This document shows, piece by piece, positions 34,874 through 46,341 of a stretch of 64,000 bases of DNA. The translations under genes and the position numbers were made by a program. The notes below the pieces were generated by a model that saw only the letters and a program-made list of their open reading frames with translations, searched no databases and was not told the DNA's origin. Every line of letters begins with the position of its first letter. The stretch's first letter is position 1. Origin of the DNA: Antitrichia curtipendula (taxonomy: Eukaryota > Streptophyta > Bryopsida > Hypnales > Leucodontaceae); the NCBI GenBank assembly GCA_951230915.1, contig OX579640.1, forward strand, positions 19,116,981-19,180,980, written 5' to 3'.

Positions 34874-35568
34874 TAGTGAATGCACGTACCACCCGAATAA
34901 CAGAAACGGTGGAGTACGATTCAGATGTGCCTCTACAAGCTATTCTGAATTTGAATCGTAATGCACCCTTAAATCGAGGAGCAAGTTAGAGCGTGGCTAT
35001 GGTCACAAGGTCTATTCCAACCCATCTGCCAAGGCCGCCGGTGCATCGAGGTCCACCACGGACCATTGATGAGGAAGTCCATGCCTCAGCTTCGCAACCC
35101 ACTCAACCTTCATCAACGTTAGCCCCAGGGGCATCATCATTGGGCACGCGTAGACACAACAGTGGAGGAAGGAAGCGTATTAGGAGGGTTCACGAGGTGG
35201 TCCATAGAAATCCTAAACGTCCAAATCAAGTTGTCCAACGGTTCAGCATGGGGGCGGAATGTTCCAATCAAAATGTCGGTCAATCAAGTGGAGGAGGGCG
35301 ACACCGTACACCCAACACTGATGGAACCACGGACGTGTTGAGGCGCACGAAACGACTGGTGCAAACAGAGGGCGTTGCCGGTGTAGATACTGAAGTGCGG
35401 AATCTGAATTCAGAGGTAGAACGAGAGGTACGAAACGTACCAGTGCCAAGAGAAGAAGATGAGAACGAGAGCTCGACCGACAACAAGAATAGGGACAAGT
35501 CGCATGAAGATACAGACCCCAACGCCGATGAAGTGTCAAATGATGACGACTTTGATCCTAGTGAATAG
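34870..35568 (+). pseudogene. Frameshifted C-terminal tail of the hAT transposase
   Basis: Just past the transposase stop, the +2 frame reads protein-like sequence (VVVNARTTRITETVEYDSDV), meets one in-frame TAG at 34987-34989 and then stays open to 35568 with a hydrophilic Arg/Ser/Glu/Asp-rich sequence. Both parts share one frame. It looks like an original extension of the transposase tail, cut off by a one-base shift near 34860-34870, but a separate small gene starting at ATG 34999 is possible. Confidence 0.5.
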
Positions 35569-36055
35569 ATGTGGAGATAGTATAGTACTATTGTAAGGAT
35601 TCAACATACGTTTTTTTATATCGGAAATTTGTAGATGAAGATTATAATAGATTAATAGTTTATGTGTGACTTTTTTGTACATCCTCATATTAAAATATGT
35701 GAGGCTGAGAAACATATAGGAAGCTTTGAATTTTTTTGGAATGTGTAGACTTTCACAAGCATTGGAATGGTGACCATAACAAAGTAGTAGGAAGTGCAAT
35801 GCAATTACAACTTCATTTGTATACCCCGGACCTAACCCATATATATATGAGTTATTAATATAATTATAATAATTATTGTGGACTTGTATTGGATTTTGTG
35901 CATTCGTTCAAATGAGAGGAATTGAATTCTACATTTCATGAGGTATATTATTCAAAATTGCAAATTGTATAAGCCGTTATGAATAAGCGGCCAATGTAAT
36001 GCTTTTTAAGCATGTAGTTTTAAGAAGATTTTAATAGATGTCATGTTCAATTACA
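35569..36055. other. 3' flank of transposase
   Basis: AT-rich with no gene. Confidence 0.4.
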
Positions 36056-36059
36056 GCAG

Positions 36060-36350
36060 AGGCCACCCGCGGTCGCCGCCTGAATCCCCCCTAACCGCTG
36101 TCGCCTTTGGAACCGAAGTCGCCCCACACACGCAGTCGCCCACACACTGGGTACCCGCAGTCGCCCAGACACTGGAAACCCAAAGTCGCCCAACCCATCC
36201 TCCGCCCGCGGTCGCCCATAGACATTGGACCCGAAGTCGCCCATACAGACCCGAAGTCGCCCCACTTATAGAAGCCGTAGTCGCCCTAGTTCTTGGACCC
36301 GCGGTCGCCCTACCCCGATCCGCACTCACCCTAACCCGCAGTCGCCCAAG
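36060..36350 (+). repeat. Right subterminal motif cluster of the hAT element
   Basis: About twelve ACCCGMRGTCGCC motifs lie in plus orientation, pointing to the right end. They mirror the minus-oriented motifs at 12713-12900, so the two ends are inverted with respect to each other. No gene follows inside the element, which suggests a role in transposition. Confidence 0.8.
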
Positions 36351-36556
36351 CTGACGTGGTTCTGTCTTTCCATGTCACTGCGGACAACCAGACACGTAGG
36401 ACAAATCCATTTACCATGGGGTAAAAAACTTCCAAACCCTAAATTTTTTTGCAACGCATTTGTCGCCTATATTCGACACATGTCATACACAACACGCGAC
36501 GCGACACGTCTAATACGTCACCGAAACCCGGAAACCCGTCCGACAAGACAACCCTG

Positions 36557-36564
36557 GTCATGGA
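36557..36564. repeat. Right hAT target-site duplication
   Basis: GTCATGGA, identical to 12508-12515. Confidence 0.9.
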
Positions 36565-37533
36565 TAGGTTCCAGAGACTAAGTTCACCGAACATCCGTAA
36601 CATTATTTCGACGTTCCGTAGCAATGGCAAGAATGGGGTCATAGATAGTATTATGAATATGAAACGGAATTTAAAGTTTGAATACATTTATGAGAGTGTG
36701 TTCTCTGGACAAGGAAAAGAGAAGGTATACTTGTTTAAAATGTTGGTAGAAGGGTCTGGGAGTGGAGTGGACTTGGTAAGGTGCATGCAACCCGGTGGAG
36801 ATTTGGAAAATGCATGGCTCATGTTTGATCATGTCAAACGTGTGAAGGATTGGACAACCATGGCATGCCACGTTTATGACACGGATTGTCGGAAGGTGAT
36901 GACTATTGCCGTTTGTGACATGCAATCTGAAGACACCGAGGTTCAAAGCATCATGTGGAGGTTATTGAATGATGTCATGAGACGCAATGGCGTGCAAAAT
37001 CCAAACTTCAAGGGTTTTATGGCGGATAGTGCACAAGCGAATTGGAATGCGGTTCGCATTGTGTATGGAACGGGGGATTCCAAAATAGAGATGGTCAACC
37101 GTGAGCGAACTTGTCTTTTGCATTGGAGTACTTCATTGCATCGCCATACCCAGAAGCTCATCAAACCGGATCTGCAACATCAACATCTCCGTCTTTGCAA
37201 GCAATATAAGGATTCAAAGAGTATGGAAGAAGCTGAGACGCGGTACTTGGCGATTCATTCTTGGTGGCTTTCATCTGGAGGAGCCTCTGAAGACGCATTG
37301 CGCAAATTGGAATTGTGGCTTGCGTTTTGGCACTTCCGATATCGCCAATGGGGTGGCTTTATGCAAATGGTATTTTAATCAGACCTTCATTTTTTCTACA
37401 ATATCTTCTACAGAAGTGTACTTTTCTTTCATTATCGTGTTTTGGAAGAAGTATTTGCATTTCATTTTTTAAATACCCACAAGTTTCCTCAATGAAAACG
37501 ATATTTTGATCACCGAAGGACGGGGGTCTATCG

Positions 37534-37547
37534 CCTCGGTGCCGAGG
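37534..37547. repeat. Single copy of the intronic palindrome in the MULE transposase intron
   Basis: CCTCGGTGCCGAGG differs by one base from the palindrome repeated at 8124-9055. It lies in the intron 37370-37669 of the transposase gene, also within the MULE element. Confidence 0.6.
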
Positions 37548-39492
37548 GGTCACCTTGCTTCTTAGTAGAATTCTAAACTTTGTAGTGATAGGCCAATATC
37601 AGTAGTGTGGCTTTCATTTTCGGGTGGTCATTGCAATTTGATCTAAACTATACATTTCTTTCCTTCCAGGGGTTGAATCTTGAGGAGATGGCAGACATGC
37701 CATCATGCAATTTATCTGAAACTGTTCATAATAGATGGCTGCACCAATCCGGTAATCGTGGTAATGACACGTTTGCTGCCACCTGTGATGATTGCATTCG
37801 AGCCTTCATGCAAATGACAAATTATCGAGCATTCCTTAATGGCACAACATCAAGGTCAGGACCATCAAAGGAAGAGTTGAAGTTACGAGGCGCTAGACGT
37901 AGTGGAGACCCAAAGAAGATTGCAGAGACGTTGAATGATCTTCCAAGCCTAATTGATGTTGGAACACGTATTCCACATTTGGAAGGCGAAGAGGTGTTCG
38001 GTAGTAGCAAACGCAAGCTGGACGTCCCCATTGGTTCGGATGGTGATTCTCATCGTCCGGACAAGGTCAACTTTTCTCAACCACGAGTGCAGAGACGGTC
38101 TACTGGTACATCCACGGTGCCACCCAATGAAGCAGACATGTTGGTTAATTCTGTGCATGTACCACATGTTACAACTGCAATGGAGAGTGATTGTGACACC
38201 TCGCAATGGCATATTGCAAGACTGTCCCATAAATCTAGCTGCAAATGTCATGCCCAACAGAAAGGTACAAACATCCGTTGCGTCACCAAAATTGCAAAGG
38301 GATCTAAAGGCACTCCAGCCCCAACGTATCATGGTCGGAAGAAACAGTATGGAGGAAACAAGGAGATCATGACCGACTTCTGGTTCTGTCCAGATGATAT
38401 TGAACGATGTGTACGAGGCTCTAAGCGTGCTTGGGTAATTGATTGGCCCCAAGTACCGGACGTCTGGCCTGTATTAAGTGACACCAGCTTGACCCGACAA
38501 GAAACACTATTGTTGCAAGAAGCTGGCTTTCAACTCCAAGAGCGACCTCCTATGTCACCTCGACGTTTGTTCACAATGTCAAATGTTTTCAATGCGATCC
38601 TTTACGATGAACCTAGCCCATTGCATGCAGATACATATCCATCAACTCGAAGGAGCAAGGCGATTCGACGTATTGCAAATGCTCCCACTACAGAGCATCG
38701 CAATAAATGGGAGAGTGCTGGTAACATCAAAGGAGTGATCTTGGGGGTAACAATGCTCCCCTTCCCCGGACTTGGAGCCATAATCTCCCTTCAATCTGGA
38801 ATGGAGCCCATGCAAAAGGTTTATCGAATCACGCTTGGCATGTACTCAGAATGCACTTGTCCCGATTTTGTAGACATGGCCGTTTCAGCAATTGGTGGCC
38901 GCCATCAATATGTGAATTGCAAACATCTTTACTACTTATTTCGTTACTTCTGCAAAATGAATCCGGTAGATCATAAGCTTATACATTCTCCAAGCTTCAG
39001 CTTCAATGAAGTGAAGCTCCTTCTCATTAGGTCTGGTATCATTAAGACTTCCACTGAGAATGTAGAGCATGCCTAGAAGAGCCAGAGGTGTTGAGTGATG
39101 GAAATGTGAGGCTGGATGACTGTAGGCAAAAATTGTATATAAAGCTTCAAAAGTATATATTTCTGTGTGGACGAATATTGTATTTGCTGCCGCATCCAGT
39201 GCAGGCCTATTTTCAATCTCAATTTGAATTTATTGTGCTTCTATTTTTTGCCTTCATAATACATCCTATTTATTTTTGTAGACATAATTCCAGAAAAAAA
39301 TCCTACAGCAATTGTATATACGCACGGTTATAGGTCAACAATCCTAGTTTCGATGGTAATTGGTACACAGTCATTGGTCCACGGTCATAGGGTGATATAG
39401 TTTAAACCAAAAAAAAAAAAAAAAATTCAAATTATTATCTATTTTTATAAATATTTCTGACATTTAAAAAAAAATCATTTAAAAATTCACCA

Positions 39493-39556
39493 CTCACATA
39501 ATACCCACTCACCGCTCGTAGGCTCGTGCTCGCAGGCTCACAATCTAGCACCGCTG
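39493..39556 (-). repeat. Right terminal inverted repeat of MULE element
   Basis: The reverse complement carries GTGAGCCTGCGAGCACGAGC exactly as in the left end, followed by one more CGAGCGGTGAG variant. Confidence 0.75.
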
Positions 39557-39566
39557 AATGTTGGAT
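39557..39566. repeat. Right target-site duplication of MULE element
   Basis: Exact copy of AATGTTGGAT found at 2582-2591. Confidence 0.8.
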
Positions 39567-40060
39567 TTGGTCTTCAATTACGTTGCACAGATGGGATCAA
39601 GGAGAGTATCCCAAAGCACCCTATAGGTGAATTCCAAGGTCCAATGATGATGTGAAAAAACCTTGCTATTCCGTTAGATCCAAATGATCCAAAGTGAGGA
39701 ACCATGGAATAAGGACCAAATAACCTTAAGGTCTTGGAACAGTTCAACAATTGAAGAGCCAAATATACATTGGAAAAAGTCCATTCTAACATGAGGATCA
39801 ATGATAAGTTGCAAACCTTGTAGATGATAGAGAATGGACTGGACATAATTCCAAACATCTTGGACTTGTGACATGATTAGAATCTATGGAAGGAAAATTC
39901 TTCAATCTCAAGGATACAACAGTTATAGTTTTTTTGGATGCCCGAAGCAATCCTAGTCCTCCATAAGCGGATTACAATTGTGTTGTGCCAAATTGCCACA
40001 TGAAATTTGCTTCTTTCATGGATCTAGTCTTGATTTCTTTTTCATTTGAACTCTTCCAAC
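39557..40060 (-). mobile_element. LINE relic, right piece with zf-RVT-like region
   Basis: Minus-strand translation gives segments such as HNTIVIRLWRTRIASG, a Cys/His-containing stretch, DFFQCIFGSSIVELFQ and SLFHGSSLWIIWI. These resemble the zf-RVT region after the reverse transcriptase of plant LINEs. Several stops and frame changes show it is not functional. It is interrupted at 39557-39566 by the right end of the MULE element and resumes at about 2591 on the other side. Confidence 0.55.
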
Positions 40061-40148
40061 CAAAAATAAAATAAAAATGATTGGACAGGTACTTCCGCAA
40101 ACCTTATTTTCTCTTTACGTACTCTATTCACAAGCTTCCTACCTTTAA

Positions 40149-41093
40149 CCCCTAAAGGTTTTTGACTATGTTTTCACAAAAAACGCTCCCAAACTGCCAT
40201 TTCTAGTACAAGTACCAAATTTTGGAAAAAAAAAAATTTTGGACACATGTAACCAAATGATCTTGTAGTAAACTAGTTTGAGAAGATGTAGAAAAAATTT
40301 CAAAAATTTCCACCGTGTAGATTGCAAGATATTAGCATTTGAAGTGACAAAACCCTTTTTTTGTCCCTGCGAAAAAACGGGCAGCTGCACTTCACATGGT
40401 CACATTTGAATGAAAAAATGTCCAAAATGGTGGTAACTCTTTGGATTCATTCTTCAAAGCAAGTTAGCTACATTCTTGAAAAATTTCAGATCATTTGGAA
40501 TTGTACAACATATAGGAAAAAAATAGTAAGTAGAAAGAAGTAGAAAATGATTCAAAACACTAAATTGTTAAGGATTTAATTATGGAATTTGAAAAATGCC
40601 AATCTAAACGATTGTAATGTTGTAATAAACAATCTACACCTTGTATTTATATTCTTTTCCAAAAATATTGAAAATTGAGTTAAATAAAGGACTTCAAAGT
40701 TTATTTTAGAGTAGAGATTCCATAACTACCCGCAAACTACCCACAACTAAAATTCCTCATAACTTTCATCTCATAAATCAAAGTGGAATGATTCAAAGCT
40801 TTCCTTGTGCACATAAATCTAGAGAACCAATTTCAAAATTTTATTTCTCTAGAAAATGATTTTTAAAGAAGTTTTTTTTGCTGCCCAGGCTGCCCGCCGA
40901 ACAATGAAAACTACATATCGTACCATAACTTTTTAACCATGTGGTCAAAAGTTATGAAAATTGTTGGGCCCTAAAGCTACTCCTCGGGCACATCTTGTGT
41001 GAAAATTTCAAAGAAAAAAAATAAAAATTCCATTCGTGGTGAGCTGCCCAAAAACGCTATGTTGTCAAAAAACGGTGTTTGGTCCTTTAGGGG
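40149..41093. mobile_element. Non-autonomous piggyBac-like element, 945 bp
   Basis: It is flanked by TTAA on both sides (40145-40148, 41094-41097). The left end is CCCCTAAAGG and the right end, inverted, is CCCCTAAAGGACC. No coding capacity. Its interior resembles the copies at 31023 and 52543. Confidence 0.8.
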
Positions 41094-41097
41094 TTAA

Positions 41098-42054
41098 AGA
41101 GAGGAATTTCGACCAGTTGTAGTTTTGTAGAATTCTTTGTTCATTAAATCTATTGTTTGTTTTTAAATTCTCACTTCAAACCAATCTTTTTTTTATCACA
41201 TGGTCCTTTTTAAAAATCCAACTACCCCCATTCACTCTTGATAAATGTTAATTAGAGCCCATTTTTCAAAGGCCCTTTATTACATTGTTCCTAAGTTGCC
41301 TTTTCTACCCTTGCCTATTCTACCGGGAATTTTTAGACATCTTAAACTGCAACATCACTACCAAAGACGACCATTTAACTTGTAAATGAAGTAGAAACAA
41401 CTACATAACTTTCATTATTATTGAAATAGATATAATTTTGACACAATAGAAAAACACTTATCATTCAATTGGCTAACAAGAATTGACTTATGAATTCTCT
41501 TACAATGTCGATTAGCAAAAGTCGCTTTATGAAAAATGCTGGATCCATTTGAAGGAATTTTATTATCAGAATTAAAAAACTGAAAAATATTATTCAGGTC
41601 AAATCTCATACACATAGATCATATAATTTGGTCATATTTATAAGATTTGTATATTATATATATATAATCATAAAACGATACATACATTTTATTGATATAT
41701 GCATATATATTCATGGTTGTATTTCAATACATACTAGCAGCTTCAAAAACCATTGTATAAAATATCAAAAACTTATACCAATCCAAATTAACATAATCAA
41801 TATTTAAATGGATATTACATTTACATAAAAACTTCAAACAAAAAGTTTTATAGTTTTTTGGAAAGCTAATAACATTTTACACATACCCTTCACATTTCAG
41901 CCTCAAAATTCTTATAGTTCATTATCTATAGTCTATTGAAGTTGGCACTCTTAGATTCAACAATAGTCCAACACCTCCTCATTCTTGAGCATGTTGAGGA
42001 CGAGGTTGCATATAAACTTCAAATACATTATGATATAGATTTTGAGAAAGACAA
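41098..42054. other. AT-rich gap
   Basis: No gene is seen; there is a short TA microsatellite near 41655. The block at about 41935-42050 recurs as a direct copy at 42713-42810. Confidence 0.45.
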
Positions 42055-42642
42055 GGGTCATTGCAAGAAACACCTGCTATTTTTGGTAGCGTTTTGCAAA
42101 ACCAAATTTTGTCCAAGCTATAACTTATGAGTTTTAAGCCCAATGCCAAAAGCAAAAAAATCTATTTCTAGATGTTTTGATTGAAATTGTATCACTTATT
42201 TTTCAAAAAAATTCAAAAATAATTTTGTATTTAAAAATAAAATTCTCTAATTTGTCACACTTTCTCTAACTTGTCACACATAATTTGGACAAACGTAGAG
42301 GACATAAAATAATGTATTTTTTGATGCCCCTCACATGGGACATGTCCAACTGGTGTAGGAATAGACTGCCAAAATTTCTTTCCTAAATCATTAAATTTGG
42401 ATACTCTTTAGTACAAAACAAAACAAAACGCTAAAAAGTGTGACAAATTAGAGAAATTTACTTTTAAATACAAAATTATTTTTGAAATTTTCTGAAAAAT
42501 AAGTGATACAATTTCAATCAAAACATCTAGAAATAGATTTTTTGCTTTTGGCATTGGGCTTAGAACTCAAAAGTTATAGCTTGGACAAAAACTAGTTTTG
42601 CAAAATGCTACCAAAAACAGCAGGTGTTTATTGCAATGACCC
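42055..42642. repeat. Long foldback repeat (about 207-bp arms, 172-bp loop)
   Basis: The arm 42055-42263 is the inverted complement of 42436-42642, with only scattered mismatches (outer edge GGGTCATTGCAA / TTGCAATGACCC, inner edge CTCTAATTTGTCACAC). Transcription in either direction would give a long hairpin. No open frame is present. Confidence 0.85.
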
Positions 42643-45514
42643 ACAACTTCATTTCTCATAAGTTTTTGAAGTTTTAGCTTCAAATCCTGTAGAGTTTGTT
42701 TTCTGTGTCTTACTAAAGTTGGCACTCCTAGATTCAATGATAGTCCAACATTTCTTCATTCCCAAGCACATTGAGATTGTATACAAACTTCAAATATGGT
42801 ATAAAATAGTTTTAAGAAAAGTCAACACTATCATCTGTAACTTCTTTAAGTTTCAAAACTAGGTATCTTTTAATCAATTATATACAAGCACTCAAAGTTT
42901 TTGCCCTTTTATCTAGGAACAATTAAATCTTTTTCACCCCCAACAAGCAAAACTTTTCCATACTAACTTCAAATGAAGTGAATAATAAAATTTTAAAAAC
43001 CTTATACAAAATATATACATCCTCTCAAAATTTAATTATAATCCACATTATACACAACTTCTTCCCATTTTCTAAAGACATGGTACAAAAATACACACAA
43101 TAAGTAGGGAAGAAGAAAAGCCCCCTCTTTATCTCAAGGAAGACAAATCATCCATTCATCCCGTACTTTTGTCACATGGGCTCCTATTTTATCTATTGGC
43201 TCTTAGTTTTATCCCCCTTATCTCTATTTATACTTTTATTTTAGCCACAAAAACTCAAAGGTCAACAAAAAAAGGTAAAACAAGATTTGCTTTTCTATTG
43301 AGTAACTAGTTATGCCACATTTAATTTTTTTTGGACTTTTACATAAATTCTAGACAAAACCTTTAGAAATCTCTGGATAATAACATCTGGAGATCTCTAG
43401 ATGCTTGTATAGATCTTCAAATGTTTTGTATTGATCTTCCAATGATTTACATAGGTCTCCTGATGTTTTGCATTATCTCCAAATGACCATTTTTTTTTCT
43501 ATTATTACTTTTGGACCCTTTGAAAGGTCCAGAAGTAGTTAAATGTGGCATAGTTACAAGAAAATGGACCTTTTTGTGATTGTGTCTAAATGACTTCTTG
43601 TCCATAATGAGTAAAGAATGACTTGGGCATCCTAATTGCACCAACGCAATATGCTCCAAAGCATCTGAGTCGTCCTGTAGTTGCTAGCGCAACTTGGGGA
43701 TAAAATTTTTATAATGTTGAAGCTTCATCCATTGATTTTTGTTTATAGTATCGTTGAACTTTCGATGTGGACTCAATCAATTCCACTATGGAGGCCCGAG
43801 TCAAAACAAAGTAAACCATTGCCATATATAGTGACTGCACTTCACCATAGGGCGACTACGTAATGAGTTGTGCGCTATTACAATCGAGTGATTTGAAGTC
43901 ATTTGTCAATGCTTCAGAAAGTGATGGTAAAAAAAAGGCTTATTCTTTCTCTGTCATTTTTTGTTATCCTTTATACTTCTTTTTCATTTAAAAAAATAAC
44001 CAATCTTTTATTTCTCTTTTTTTGCATTTTTTTTTACTTATTTATTTATAAGTTTCATTAAATGTAATTTTTGTCAAATTATTCCTAGAGAAAAAAATTC
44101 TTTCTTTCTTTCATATATTTTTCATTTTAAAGCTTTCTTTTGTTTTTTCCATTTTTCTTGTCTTCTTGTCTTCTTCATTTTTTTAAATCTTTTATTTTTA
44201 TATTTTGTCTTACTAATTTTTTTATTTTTTTATTTTTTTTATAGTTTTAAACCGTTAAAAAAGAATTCTTCTGTCCTTTTCTTTGAAATCATGCATTCCC
44301 GATGGGTTTTTTGCCTTGTTGGTGTATAATGTTTTCTCAATGAGGGTCAATTTCAAGGTTCATTTAAACTCCTACTAGTATGACAACAATGATTTTTATC
44401 CATTAGAGTCATTGTCTTTACATTACTTTTGGACAATTCATATGATTCAAAATTTACATTTTAGAGGTTCCAACATATATACATGAAGATATTATGATAT
44501 TGCTAGACTGCCAAAGGCAATCATTAAGTTCCATTTCTCCCTTACACAAATGACAATGTTGCTTCTCCGATGCCACTACAAAATGACTTCCTGAGACTGC
44601 AGAATGAGTTGAAAATGTCTTGGACTATTGCGCTCCTATTCCACTATTGCTTTGGCGCCCTACACATTGTGATGCATTGTGTGATTTTCAAACATCTTGC
44701 ATACCTTTCATCACACTTATCCTACATCTGTAGCACATTTTCATATACGCCATATCCAACGAGGATGGAAAAAATTCAAAAAGGATGTTAGAAAATGTCA
44801 AAGAAATTTTTTTTTCCACTCCTTTCTCAATTTTTGTCCATAACTTTTGATTTAAGACTCAAAATCTACAATGGGTTTTTGGAGATGAAAGTAAGATTGA
44901 TTTTCCAGTTTTTAATAGTTCAAATTATTTTGAAAAAATTTAATCTACTATGCCTAAATGAAGTCTAATATACTACTTGTAATAAAATTCATGCATTTTG
45001 CACATCCCATATGGTTTGTCTTGCCTCCTACCACCTCACTTATATAAAGGGCTAGTCATTTGATTTTGTACTCACACATTAAGTGACTTTAGAAATCACG
45101 CACCACATATGTCAAATATGGTGTCAAGTATGTTGCCATGGAACTTTGAATGTATTCATATGCGTTTGTAAAATGATTACACCTTGAGTAATTGTCATTA
45201 TATTCTTTTTTGCACACATCACAACAACTTGAAAATGATAGGAAAATGACTTTGTATGTCCTTGGGGAGTAACTTGAATCCTAAATCCATGTTATTTTAA
45301 AATGACTATATAATGACATGCCACATGTCAGTCCATGTGAATGACACAAAGACTCCATTGTAACTTCTAAATGCCTACATAATGACTTCTAACATGGCTA
45401 TCCATGTTAGATGTTTAATGGGTTTGTGGTAACTTCAAAATGACTTGCAAATGAGTGGCTACATAAGATGGAAGAGGGAAGCACTTTCCACAAGGTAGCA
45501 CAACAACCATTTTC
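42643..45514. other. AT-rich gap without genes
   Basis: The start repeats the block seen at 41935. Long T-rich stretches fill 43970-44260. No gene, tRNA or full element is recognised. Confidence 0.5.
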
Positions 45515-46341
45515 TTAACCCCTAAAGGACCGAGGGTTTTTTCCAGGGAGACATTGTCAAAAACTGCGGTTTTTTGGTATGTAATTCAAAAATGAAAATT
45601 GAAACTCTTTTTTGTAACTTCAACCGTACAAAAGAAAAGTAAATTATTTTACCAAAGTGTGGAAAAAGTTTCAGCCCATTTCACCGCGCGGATTGAAAGA
45701 TTATAACATTCAAAGTTTGAAAAAAGTGTTTTTTTGTCACTGCCCGACAGGGACAGCAGACTTCGGGCCCTCTTGGAGGAAAATGTTTCCTCTGCATAAG
45801 ATAATTTTTCTTCACCATTCACTTGTATGTCCTCTTAGCTACACTCATGCAAAATTTTAGAAGCAAATTCAACTTCTAACTCTCTCTAAATGACCCTGCA
45901 GTAGAAAGAGGTATAAAAAATTGACTATACACTAGCCAATTTTTGAATTTTTTTTGTGCATGGAGATTTTTTTTTTTGGAAAATCCGAACGGTGAAAACA
46001 TACATAACATTACTTTATGCAAGTGATAATTTTTTCGTGATGAAAAAAAACACCTCATACATGAACAATAATTTTTTCGCTCCCTATGTCCATAGTCTTT
46101 GGGAAACTACTACATGCCACCAAGCAACTATGGATCCTCTTCTCTCCAACATGCATCCCTAGTCAAGCACACACATTTGGAGCATTAGCAATAGCATCAA
46201 GAGACATAGAAGTGAACATATAAATTTTCATCCAATTGTAAATATCGAAATATGTAAAATTCATCATTGAATGACAAAAGTGATTTTGGAAAACAAAATT
46301 CCACTTCATACATTGGAATAATAAATTTTGTTACTCACCAA

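Larger units (their letters stand above)
12516..36556 (+). mobile_element. 24-kb hAT-like element with transposase and four cargo genes
   Basis: The left end begins CAGGGTTGTTCTGCGCGA and the reverse complement of the right end begins CAGGGTTGTCTTGTCGGA. The ends agree at 13 of the first 18 positions and start with the CAGGG typical of hAT elements. Both sides carry the 8-bp duplication GTCATGGA, the size made by hAT transposases. Deleting 12516-36564 rejoins the MULE frame exactly, which is strong independent proof of the borders. Inside lie a hAT transposase near the right end, four cargo genes, motif clusters at each end and before each gene, and several older piggyBac-type short elements. 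At 24,041 bp it is far larger than ordinary hAT elements of a few kb. Confidence 0.88.
36557..39076 (+). pseudogene. MULE transposase, catalytic and SWIM part
   Basis: The frame resumes at GTC 36557. Exon 36557-37369 encodes the MULE DDE-type domain, with LMFDHVKRVKDW, KVMTIAVCDMQSED and FKGFMADSAQANWNAVRI followed by ERTCLLHW. A GTATTT donor and TTCCAG acceptor join it in phase to exon 37670-39076. That exon holds a low-complexity middle and a SWIM zinc finger near its end (CTCPDF followed by NCKHL, pattern CxC...CxH). Together with 11161-12515 this gives roughly 1190 residues. The stretch expected after QWGGFMQM is short, so a piece may be missing at the exon junction. The DDE part looks well preserved, which suggests the element was intact until the hAT inserted. 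Confidence 0.8.
2592..39556 (+). mobile_element. Outer MULE-type DNA transposon carrying transposase and ParB/methyltransferase-like gene
   Basis: The left end starts CAGGGTTGCTATTTTGTGAG and the reverse complement of the right end starts CAGCGGTGCTAGATTGTGAG. Over the first 37 positions the ends agree at 33. The ends are flanked by a perfect 10-bp direct repeat, AATGTTGGAT (2582-2591 and 39557-39566), within the 8-11 bp range of MULE duplications. The element encloses a MULE transposase (plus strand, split) and a divergent ParB/DNA-methyltransferase-like pseudogene. It is 36,965 bp now. Taking out the nested hAT element and one 8-bp duplication leaves about 12.9 kb. The superfamily call rests mainly on the transposase; the CAG terminus alone would not decide it. 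Confidence 0.8.
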
